From a virus: a stretch of DNA of 64,000 bases. The position numbers and the translations under genes were made by a program. The stretch covers positions 64,001 through 128,000 of IMG/VR virus record IMGVR_UViG_3300025096_000001, one strand, 5' to 3'. The notes below the pieces were generated by a model. That model searched no databases and was not told the DNA's origin. It was given only the letters and a program-made list of their open reading frames with translations. Positions 16,653 through 23,317 of this stretch are shown piece by piece (positions within the stretch are counted from its first letter, which is position 1; every line of letters begins with the position of its first letter).

Positions 16653-16745
16653 GGGCCGGTTTTTTGTCATGAACTAAGGAACCGGAAAACCTCCGCCTAC
16701 GTAACGATCGGCGGCCACGCTTGCTTATAAAGCGAGCAAGTAGCG
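16653..16745 (-). ncRNA. Three consecutive hairpins between a CDS and a tRNA (structured RNA candidate)
   Basis: On the transcribed strand three hairpins follow one another: CTTGCT..AGCAAG, CCGCC..GGCGG, and CCGGTT..AACCGG. They fill the whole 93-nt gap between the stop of the upstream gene and the tRNA 5' end. None has a U-run, so they are not simple terminators. They could be processing signals or a small structured RNA. Confidence 0.4.
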
Positions 16746-17222
16746 CTATGTATCAAATGTCAAGGTGCCATTTTCTGTGCTTACCGAGGCTGTCCAACCC
16801 GACAAGAATGGAGATACTGTGATCATATCCTTCACTGTAACTTGTACCTCTGTTGACAAAGTGCAGAACCCTCGTTTGTGGTCATACTTTTCTGTTGAAT
16901 ATTCAATGAATTCTTGATCATAGAAATTTTCAGTCAAATACTCAGTAAGATAATCTTCAAAAGCAAAGCTTCCTCGTTCATAATCATCAAGATGGCCGTC
17001 GCTTCGCAAAGATTCCAAAATTTCACCAGACCAGCGGCTTGAAACTCTGAGACCTGGGGTTGCAATAAGATTAGCAAATGAGCTTACTACATCAGTATCA
17101 GAAAGCGCTGTTTCTACTTCTGTTTCATTATGGACAAACACGTCGGCGCCCTCTCTATATGTAAGAGTAACCAAAGCGTCATCGGTAAGGTTGAGGTTTT
17201 TAATTTTTTGTGTGATGGACAT
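16746..17222 (-). CDS. Hypothetical protein
   Basis: 158 aa, preceded by AAAGGAGATTAA. Acidic, with alternating Thr/Val-rich beta segments at the C-terminus (STEVQVTVKDMITVSPF, WTASVSTENGTLTF) and an EY-rich centre (YLTEYLTENFYDQEF). No recognisable family motif. The upstream AATAAATAAATAAAGG recalls a T4-like late promoter, which would fit a structural or late role; this is inference. Confidence 0.6.
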   Translation of the reverse strand: MSITQKIKNLNLTDDALVTLTYREGADVFVHNETEVETALSDTDVVSSFANLIATPGLRVSSRWSGEILESLRSDGHLDDYERGSFAFEDYLTEYLTENFYDQEFIEYSTEKYDHKRGFCTLSTEVQVTVKDMITVSPFLSGWTASVSTENGTLTFDT

Positions 17223-17236
17223 TTAATCTCCTTTAT

Positions 17237-17476
17237 TTATTTATTAATCCACACAATGATATATTCATCACTGTTCATTATATTATTAACATAATTGGTA
17301 TCAAGTGTCAATGGAATTATGAATCTTTTTTTAACTTTAACAGCTTGAAGTTTATTATGGTCAGTTCCGGAGACCCACGGTATGTGTTCTAAAACGGCGC
17401 CTCGTTCTATAAAAGCTTTTGTTTTGGTTGCGTAATAAAAATTATTATGACCCACTTCTGACAAATAACAAATCAT
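17237..17476 (-). CDS. Hypothetical protein
   Basis: 79 aa with GGGAATAAAAT before the ATG and a 3-nt gap to the HNH gene. Mixed beta pattern ending DEYIIVWINK; no family recognised. Expressed with the HNH nuclease by position. Confidence 0.5.
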   Translation of the reverse strand: MICYLSEVGHNNFYYATKTKAFIERGAVLEHIPWVSGTDHNKLQAVKVKKRFIIPLTLDTNYVNNIMNSDEYIIVWINK

Positions 17477-17479
17477 ATT

Positions 17480-18025
17480 TTATTCCCACAAATAGTCGGT
17501 CCACAATTCACTTATTTGGTTTTTTGTCAAAACTCTTAATACACTAGATTTTGGTTTTTTTGGCTGGTTTAACAAAAACATACACGCCTCAGATGGTGTC
17601 TTACAACCTTTTTTTTGGTTACATTTTTTGCATGATGCCACTAAATTAGTCCATGTATTTTTACCACCGCGACTTTTCGGTATTATGTGGTCGACGGTCA
17701 GTTGTTCTGTTGGGAAGGTTTTAGTACAATATTGACATCTGTTTTTGTCTCTAATAATAACATTTGTTCTATTGCAGGCTACTCCGCTGATTCTAAACTT
17801 TACCATTGTTTTTAGTACTATAACTGCTGGGACCTTAAAAGTTAAGTATGCGGAGGATATGCTTTTATCATAATTTTCGACAGAGATTGCTTTCCCCACT
17901 ATACACATAACAAGCGCTTCTATAGCATCAATAACCTCAATAGGTCTATAAGAGGCATCTAACTTTAATGCTTTCATATTCGTGTCCATACTATAACTAC
18001 TTTCTACAAAGTCGTCAAGTATCAC
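17480..18025 (-). CDS. HNH endonuclease
   Basis: 181 aa from a GTG that overlaps the upstream stop; an ATG 12 codons later is also plausible because the family core begins there (MKALKLDASYRPIEVI). Zinc pair CQYC at about 113, HNH core DHIIPKSRGGKNTWTNLV, second zinc pair CKKC. The Asp-His and Asn residues of the HNH motif are present. The N-terminal domain matches HNH proteins found beside phage packaging or nucleotide genes. Homing versus host-directed role is open. Confidence 0.85.
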   Translation of the reverse strand: MILDDFVESSYSMDTNMKALKLDASYRPIEVIDAIEALVMCIVGKAISVENYDKSISSAYLTFKVPAVIVLKTMVKFRISGVACNRTNVIIRDKNRCQYCTKTFPTEQLTVDHIIPKSRGGKNTWTNLVASCKKCNQKKGCKTPSEACMFLLNQPKKPKSSVLRVLTKNQISELWTDYLWE

Positions 18026-18516
18026 TTATCCGAAATCTTTGAAGACCTTCGAAGAGGTGGAAGATCAAAATCCCTTACTTTTTTTGCTAGATTAGAAGAA
18101 CTATCCAATTTTTCTTCGCCGCCGATGCCCCATAATAATTTTACTCCCAATTCTTCACATACCGCTTGTTCGGGTGTATTTGTCTTTCCGCGGTCGCCTC
18201 CATTGGCAAAGTATGTGGGCTGCAATCTTCTGATAGCTTCACAAACAGTACCATCTGCATCATCTACCGAATCAACCAAGATAACCCCTTTGATTGCATT
18301 TAAAATTTCGATTCGGCGCTCGTATTCCATGAATACGAAACCCTTTTTTCGGAAAAGCCAATCATCAGAATTGGCTATTATAACTACGTCTCCATACTGT
18401 GCGGCATGCCTAATCATTCTAATGTGACCAGCATGGACCGGATCAAAACCCCCAGACACCATTACTGTGGGGGTATCTCCTGCTTTATTTTTAAACATAT
18501 CTTTATGTATCGTCAT
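18022..18516 (-). CDS. Cytidylyltransferase-like nucleotidyltransferase
   Basis: 164 aa from the ATG behind AAGGAGTACAC. VSGGFDPVHAGHIRMIRHA carries the HxGH motif, and PTYFANGGDRG..NTPEQ follows the family's second conserved block. Related to glycerol-3-phosphate cytidylyltransferase or HldE2-type enzymes; substrate unknown. Driven by its own promoter at 18543-18570. Confidence 0.82.
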   Translation of the reverse strand: MTIHKDMFKNKAGDTPTVMVSGGFDPVHAGHIRMIRHAAQYGDVVIIANSDDWLFRKKGFVFMEYERRIEILNAIKGVILVDSVDDADGTVCEAIRRLQPTYFANGGDRGKTNTPEQAVCEELGVKLLWGIGGEEKLDSSSNLAKKVRDFDLPPLRRSSKISDK

Positions 18517-18542
18517 GTGTACTCCTTGATAAGACAATCTTT

Positions 18543-18570
18543 ATTATAACATATCAATAGAGAATGTCAA
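18543..18570 (-). promoter_or_regulatory. Sigma70-type promoter
   Basis: TTGACA (18565-18570), a 16-bp spacer, TATAAT (18543-18548), just before the nucleotidyltransferase start. The -35 is followed by TTCTC as in the box-1 element of the right-hand promoters, but the second and third boxes are missing. Confidence 0.75.
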
Positions 18571-18574
18571 GAAT

Positions 18575-19630
18575 TTAAAATCCAGTATCACCAGTATCTG
18601 TTTCGGAGGCGGTACCATATGGATCGTCCGGATCATAATGATAAGCAATCTCCACATGGTCGTTGCCGGAAGGAATCACATCAAAGTATACAGTATTATC
18701 AGAAGCCTGATAGTGCCAGTCCCAATTCAAAGCACCATTTATAAACACCCTAACTGTAGCCTCATCACTTACTACATATGTAAGTTCGATTTGTTCATAT
18801 GGTTCTAATCGACTGGAGGCATCTTGTACCCCGGGTGCCCAATCTTCGGCGCAGATATCTACGACAACCCCACCAAAATGATTGGTTGCTTCCATATATC
18901 TATCACCGATATCAATCGAACTGGGGGTTATATCACAAATAGAATCTGTTGCAGCCACATTATTAATGCTAGCTAAAAAAGCAGAGCCGCCGCGTAATGA
19001 GGCATACCATGATTTAAAATCAGCAATATCTGGAAAGTGATCATCACTTTGTTCTTCTTCATCTGAAACAAACACCACTAACAGCGCAGCGTCAGGTCTT
19101 AGCCATGTGGCGCCATAGGGATTATTCACAATATATTCGTATGCAGCGTCGAACCCCTCTTCTCGATGGCCGCGGCCCATAGCAGCATACATATCCATTG
19201 CGTCAGCGATATCATCACCGGGCACAAGAGGAAACTGGGCTTCTATAGAAGCTTGTGCTGGATCATTACTCATCATAGCTAATCGCCATCCGGACTCTGG
19301 AAGAGCTTCCAGCATAGCCTCGATACCAGCCATCAATTCGGGGTCATAACGATTCATTGAACCTGATGTATCAATAATCCAGAGGATATCCACACCATCA
19401 ACACTCAAAGGTTGATCAAAAGAATCTACCCAGATTTCACCATATTCAGTGTCTCCGGGTACTTCTACTTCAATATAAATGGGAATTTCTATTTCTTCAA
19501 CTACTGTCTCGGTGATATAAACCGTTTCGCCAGTACCATCTGTATGGACTACATAGTCGATTCCACCCGTGCAACCAGTTACTGTTGCAACGATCATTAA
19601 AAACGCCGCTTTTAATAATTTGTGTGCCAT
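18575..19630 (-). CDS. Lipoprotein with von Willebrand factor A domain
   Basis: 351 aa. A lipoprotein signal with lipobox VTGC (Cys20) is followed by a repetitive beta linker rich in Glu/Ile/Val. A VWA domain from about residue 80 has a complete MIDAS start DTSGSM at 87-92 and a later VFVSDEEEQSDDHF metal-site segment. The C-terminus EASETDTGDTGF-type tail resembles surface lipoproteins of myxobacteria and Bdellovibrio relatives. Probably anchored to the host envelope facing the periplasm or outside. Unusual cargo for a phage; host-derived origin is inferred. Confidence 0.85.
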   Translation of the reverse strand: MAHKLLKAAFLMIVATVTGCTGGIDYVVHTDGTGETVYITETVVEEIEIPIYIEVEVPGDTEYGEIWVDSFDQPLSVDGVDILWIIDTSGSMNRYDPELMAGIEAMLEALPESGWRLAMMSNDPAQASIEAQFPLVPGDDIADAMDMYAAMGRGHREEGFDAAYEYIVNNPYGATWLRPDAALLVVFVSDEEEQSDDHFPDIADFKSWYASLRGGSAFLASINNVAATDSICDITPSSIDIGDRYMEATNHFGGVVVDICAEDWAPGVQDASSRLEPYEQIELTYVVSDEATVRVFINGALNWDWHYQASDNTVYFDVIPSGNDHVEIAYHYDPDDPYGTASETDTGDTGF

Positions 19631-19635
19631 CCCTA

Positions 19636-19845
19636 TTAGTAGGTAGGGTCTGGGATTGGAAAAAGTTGATGTTCACGAACTTTTTTTATTTTTCCGGTGC
19701 CATCGATGATGATTTCGTAGTCATAAAAGTCCTCTTTTGGAAAGACCCATAAAATTAATGACCTTTTTTCGATTTCAGATAAAAATTTACTTTGATCATT
19801 TGGAAAAGGTTTATAAATTACCCAATCATCTATTCTGTACTTCAC
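19636..19845 (-). CDS. Small SH3-like beta protein
   Basis: 69 aa from a GTG inside the end of the amidase gene (20-nt overlap). It opens MKYRIDDWVIYKPF, comparable to the KVGDLV opening of the array proteins, and continues with beta segments (ILWVFPKEDFYDYEIII). The longer upstream frame is the shadow of the neighbour. Function unknown. Confidence 0.55.
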   Translation of the reverse strand: MKYRIDDWVIYKPFPNDQSKFLSEIEKRSLILWVFPKEDFYDYEIIIDGTGKIKKVREHQLFPIPDPTY

Positions 19846-20308
19846 TTTCGGAATCTCTAATAATATTATAAAGAACAGCCGGTGATAAGTCGGCTCTGTC
19901 ATAAATTTTAATTAGTCTCCAATCAACCACACAACTTATTCTTAACGCATATGCAATCCATTCACTGCAATACCACTTTCCTTTTCTTTTTATTGTATAA
20001 GGTAAGAATTGTGAAGAAAGCATGCCGATCCAGTCATATCCACACCCTTTAGTAAAATTGTAAAACTCGGTTATGACATTTAATTGTTGTTGTGTTATAT
20101 CGATTTCAACAAAATCCCATTTTTCTTCACAATAGTTGGGTTTAAATCTAGATTGTACTTTTGAAGTAAGCAGAGGACTTATTGAAATCCAGGTTTTTTT
20201 ATCAGGCAATACCAGTTCAGCATGACTATAGGGACTCTTTGTCCACCATCTTATAATTTTATTTTTCCAATCGCCTTTTCCTTTATAAAAGGCCACGCTT
20301 ATTTTCAT
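19826..20308 (-). CDS. Permuted papain-like amidase (YiiX/NlpC-P60 family)
   Basis: 160 aa. SPYSHAELVLPDKKTW near residue 27 holds the catalytic His and WYCSEWIAYAL near 115 holds the catalytic Cys, in the permuted order of YiiX/YaeF-type enzymes. FYKGKGDWKNKIIRWWT is the usual N-terminal strand-helix. Such proteins may hydrolyse peptide or lipid amide bonds; in phages the role is unknown. Confidence 0.8.
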   Translation of the reverse strand: MKISVAFYKGKGDWKNKIIRWWTKSPYSHAELVLPDKKTWISISPLLTSKVQSRFKPNYCEEKWDFVEIDITQQQLNVITEFYNFTKGCGYDWIGMLSSQFLPYTIKRKGKWYCSEWIAYALRISCVVDWRLIKIYDRADLSPAVLYNIIRDSESEVQNR

Positions 20309-20419
20309 TTTAAAAAGTCCCAGTTATATAAACACCCCTATAATAATATAGCACATTTATGAAACAAAGTCTTAAAAATACTATATATTTTGAATGTATT
20401 TTATATTGGAGGGTGCCCT
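20309..20419. promoter_or_regulatory. Divergent intergenic region
   Basis: AT-rich 110 bp between the minus-strand amidase gene and the only plus-strand gene. It contains several TATA-like stretches but no clean TTGACA/TATAAT pair in either direction. It must hold the promoter of the plus-strand gene. Confidence 0.45.
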
Positions 20420-20701
20420 ATGGAATATCTAATGTTTGTATTGGGCGTCTCTTTGGCCGTTATAGCCTATTTTGGATATAATTTTTATATTTTTCAGAAA
20501 GAACAAGAAAGAAGAAACGATCGCTTCAACCAACTTGCCAAAAACAGAATAGAATATCGGAAGGCTAGAATGCGAGAAATGAGTGAGACTCATAAAAAAA
20601 CTGGAATCTTTCGAGAGATGGCTGTGGACTCTATTGTTAAGCAAAATCTAATCTTTGATGAAAAATCTGGTAAATATATTAGACTAACAGAAATTGATTA
20701 G
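20420..20701 (+). CDS. Small membrane protein, the only plus-strand gene
   Basis: 93 aa; the start is the ATG following TTGGAGGGTGCCCT. One N-terminal transmembrane helix (YLMFVLGVSLAVIAYFGYNF), then a basic, highly charged helix (KEQERRNDRFNQLAKNR). Orientation is opposite to every other CDS in the window, so it has independent control. Inner-membrane location with a cytosolic tail is likely; function unknown. Confidence 0.75.
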   Translation: MEYLMFVLGVSLAVIAYFGYNFYIFQKEQERRNDRFNQLAKNRIEYRKARMREMSETHKKTGIFREMAVDSIVKQNLIFDEKSGKYIRLTEID

Positions 20702-20721
20702 TTTATCTTCCACAGTTGTGA

Positions 20722-21282
20722 TTATTCCGCCGGCGGGTCGGCTGCAGGTATCTGCCCAAAGGGATATTTAATCTCTAAAACAGTGCCTATTGCCTTACCA
20801 TGACCCATTGAGTCGGATTCCGACCATTGGAGAGCCTCTTTTGAATGTGCTTCCCACCTTATCTTTTTGGCTCCGCACGTATAAGAATATTTAATAATTT
20901 CATCAAACATTAATTTGCTTATTTTCTGGCGCCGATAATTGAGTTGAATGAAACCGTCATTAACAAAGACATATTTTAAAATATTATCATAAGCTGCTTG
21001 CATTGTGCCAATAGGCACATTATTGTGTTTGGCTATTATACAGCAATAAAGATGATTATCAACCAGAATCTCTAAACGGCCGGTTAGTCTTTTAAGAAGC
21101 AAGTCGTTTGATGTGCCATTAGAATCACTGATCCAAACACCAGACATATCCAACATCGTTTTCGCAACAAACAATATTTCGTCATCTTCAATATTTTCTT
21201 TTGTTAGTCTTTTAATTTGGATAGAGAATAAATCAAAATCTTCCTTTTTTGAAAAATCTAGTTCTTTTAATTCAATAGCCAT
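20722..21282 (-). CDS. GNAT-family acetyltransferase
   Basis: 186 aa. GFIQLNYRRQKISKLMFDEII resembles the acetyl-CoA loop (Q/RxxGxG/A, degenerate: RRQKIS), preceded by VPIGTMQAAYDN and followed by AKKIRWEAHSKEALQW. The fold assignment is good, the substrate unknown. It is convergent with the plus-strand gene (20-bp gap). Confidence 0.65.
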   Translation of the reverse strand: MAIELKELDFSKKEDFDLFSIQIKRLTKENIEDDEILFVAKTMLDMSGVWISDSNGTSNDLLLKRLTGRLEILVDNHLYCCIIAKHNNVPIGTMQAAYDNILKYVFVNDGFIQLNYRRQKISKLMFDEIIKYSYTCGAKKIRWEAHSKEALQWSESDSMGHGKAIGTVLEIKYPFGQIPAADPPAE

Positions 21283-21497
21283 GGTGATTCTTCTTCTTTA
21301 TTGTTAGTGCATTTGCATTCACGCGATGTAACCGATTCCATTGTGGTTGTTATATTATCACAAGCCTCTTGACACTCAATAATAATGTCTGGACTAACTT
21401 TACACCCGTCAACCCAGGATCCGAATATTATCGAAATACTAAGAACGGTGATCACTCTCACAATTCCTTTTACTATAATTTCTGCTTCATTGCCCAT
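21267..21497 (-). CDS. Small cysteine-rich membrane protein
   Basis: 76 aa. One transmembrane segment (RVITVLSISIIFGSWVDG), then a putative periplasmic tail with five cysteines (DGC, ECQEAC, ECKC), consistent with disulfides. Overlaps the GNAT start by 16 nt. No family recognised. Confidence 0.6.
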   Translation of the reverse strand: MGNEAEIIVKGIVRVITVLSISIIFGSWVDGCKVSPDIIIECQEACDNITTTMESVTSRECKCTNNKEEESPWLLN

Positions 21498-21524
21498 GAT
21501 ATATACACATTACTTATTTTTAAA

Positions 21525-21864
21525 TGGTGGAGGCGGCGGGAATCGAACCCGCGTCCAAAATAAGTCCAATAGAAGTCATTCACAAGTTTATTCAGTTTTT
21601 ATCACAAACTGAAAAGTTAGACGGTTATAATCTAGCGCTTACCGTCCTGTTGCATTAGATTGTTTTGATTTTTGCAACTTATCTGTTGTTTTGACCAGAT
21701 TGGAAAGAAGGCTCTGATCCGCCTCCCTATTAAGCGGCTAAGCGCTGTTCGAAATAGTTATTGTTATTAGCAATTATATTTTGTATCTGCCTTTAAAGTC
21801 TGCTGGTACGTTAGACTACTTGCACTCTTTTTCTTTCTTACCCTGTCGAGACCATTTCGCCCCC
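21525..21864 (-). ncRNA. ssrA: tmRNA (one-piece)
   Basis: 340 nt. 5' GGGGGCG pairs with 3' CGCCTCC followed by A and an encoded CCA; the T-arm is GCGGG-TTCGATT-CCCGC. The conserved 5' segment GGTCTCGACAGGG and 3' segment GGACGCGGG are present. The tag reading frame runs from 21771 to 21733: GCT AAT AAC AAT AAC TAT TTC.. giving A-N-N-N-N-Y-F-E-Q-R-L-A-A and two stops, a typical LAA-ending degradation tag. Pseudoknot-like stems lie on both sides. It rescues stalled ribosomes and tags the product for proteolysis. Confidence 0.95.
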
Positions 21865-21868
21865 TTAA

Positions 21869-22075
21869 TTATTTAGATTTTTTGACAATCACACCCAGCG
21901 GATCGCCGGTGGGGCCATCAAGCCAGATAAATGTTTCTTTACCTTTCTTTTCTTTTTCTGTTCTAGAAAATTTAATTGATTTCTTGGCTGCTTTTAAGGC
22001 GGCCGCTTCTGAGGAATGTTTACTAATTAAGTCACCCATAATATAATGACCATTCCATTTATATACTTTCCACAT
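21869..22075 (-). CDS. Small basic hypothetical protein
   Basis: 68 aa, lysine-rich. The centre (SSEAAALKAAKKSIKF) is a helix, and the end (FIWLDGPTGDPLGVIVKK) resembles small DUF2188-like beta-alpha proteins. It lies 4 nt before the tmRNA 5' end and overlaps the HTH gene, so the three could share one transcript. Confidence 0.6.
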   Translation of the reverse strand: MWKVYKWNGHYIMGDLISKHSSEAAALKAAKKSIKFSRTEKEKKGKETFIWLDGPTGDPLGVIVKKSK

Positions 22076-22415
22076 TATTAAAGAAATCCTCCAGTTGATA
22101 TCTCTTATACAGATTACTAAATTCTGAATATGTTACACCCAAGAATCTTGCTGCATCCTTTTTAGACTTAGTAGTCGAGACAGCAAATTTCAGCATGGCA
22201 TCTTTAATAATATAATCTGATTTCTTCCAAATGTCAAGCCCATAAAGTCTATTGTTGATATTATTTGCTGAAAGTTCTAGCTTTATTGCCAATAAGTCTT
22301 CAATCGTAAGTGTATTAATCACCACAAGAGTCTCATCGTTGATTTTATTTTCATCTTTGAACTTCTGCACGACACTGAGGTTGACAGAAGTTGATTTTGT
22401 GTTACTATTAGACAT
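22059..22415 (-). CDS. Fis-type helix-turn-helix protein
   Basis: 118 aa. The C-terminal KSKKDAARFLGVTYSEFSNLYKRY has the A-A-x-x-L-G-[VI]-x-x-x-x-[FL] pattern of Fis/NtrC-type HTH segments. The N-terminal part is helical and polar. Likely a DNA-binding regulator. It has a strong sigma70-type promoter of its own, so it may act early. Confidence 0.65.
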   Translation of the reverse strand: MSNSNTKSTSVNLSVVQKFKDENKINDETLVVINTLTIEDLLAIKLELSANNINNRLYGLDIWKKSDYIIKDAMLKFAVSTTKSKKDAARFLGVTYSEFSNLYKRYQLEDFFNNVESI

Positions 22416-22482
22416 AAGATTAATTAATTAAGTGATAGACACTGTGATAGACACATGTGATTAACAGCGCATCCACAAATAT

Positions 22483-22511
22483 AATATAAGCGATTTTAAA
22501 ATGCTTGTCAA
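22483..22511 (-). promoter_or_regulatory. Consensus sigma70-type promoter
   Basis: TTGACA (22506-22511), 17-bp spacer, TATATT (22483-22488). Downstream, two copies of TGTCTATCAC(A/T) 12 bp apart precede the HTH gene and could be an operator for it. Confidence 0.82.
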
Positions 22512-22528
22512 GTAAAAAATTAATTATT

Positions 22529-23317
22529 TTACAATTGAATATCTAAATCTGCTGGTTCTTCCCCAGACACAGCGCCGCCCACATCGTCTACAGCATCATC
22601 ATATGCTTGATTTGACGGCTCCTCTACTGAGGTTGATAACTCATCTTCAAATTTATTGAAGTAAAGTTTAAGATTGGCAATCAAGTAATCATAAAACAAT
22701 TCTTGATCATCAGGATCCGAAAGCAATTCATAAGCATCTAATATCGCAGTTTCTATTTTTTTAAATGACTGGTATGCCATATTCCGGCCAGTTTCATCGC
22801 CATCTACACCATCCCCGAATTCTTCCTTTTCATCTGGTTGATCCGCTTCTTCTTCTGCTTTCTTTTCGGAATCTGTTCTGATATCAATAAATTTATCATC
22901 ACCCGGCTCGTCGACGATATCAATATCTATTTCTTCATCAATAGCACCAGCATCGATGTCATCGACACCAGCTGCATCATTTGCTATAGCCGGTGTCAAC
23001 GTTTGAACAACTGCATTAACAATATGCGCTCTGAATGAAGCGCGCTGTTCTTCGTTTGTCGTCAATGATTTATAATCGGTCTTAAGTACAGGTACGATCT
23101 TTTTTAATAATTCTTCCAGAACATTGATACCTGTTGATTTGTTTGGAGTTGGATCTACATCAGGCCCACCAGCTTCGTTTAGCATAGATCTAAGTTCAAG
23201 CTCCGCTAACCTGATTATTTGTTGCTCAAAAATAGTATTCTTCTGCAGCTTTTTATGCTTGACATGCCTTACTAATTGGCGTATACTATATCTAAGTGTT
23301 TCTTCTTCTTGGTTCAT
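22529..23317 (-). CDS. Acidic hypothetical protein, possible assembly/core protein
   Basis: 262 aa. N-terminal basic helices (RQLVRHVKHKKLQKNTIF), a very acidic middle (IDEEIDIDIVDEPGDD, EKKAEEEADQPDEKEE), then a helical C-terminal third. Composition resembles scaffold or internal head proteins but no family is recognised. Coupled (ATGA) to the large fusion protein upstream. Confidence 0.6.
   Translation of the reverse strand: MNQEEETLRYSIRQLVRHVKHKKLQKNTIFEQQIIRLAELELRSMLNEAGGPDVDPTPNKSTGINVLEELLKKIVPVLKTDYKSLTTNEEQRASFRAHIVNAVVQTLTPAIANDAAGVDDIDAGAIDEEIDIDIVDEPGDDKFIDIRTDSEKKAEEEADQPDEKEEFGDGVDGDETGRNMAYQSFKKIETAILDAYELLSDPDDQELFYDYLIANLKLYFNKFEDELSTSVEEPSNQAYDDAVDDVGGAVSGEEPADLDIQL

Noticed and set aside
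17480-18025. HNH gene as part of a group I intron or inteins
   Set aside because: No interrupted neighbour gene or intron core is visible; it is a free-standing gene with coupled starts.
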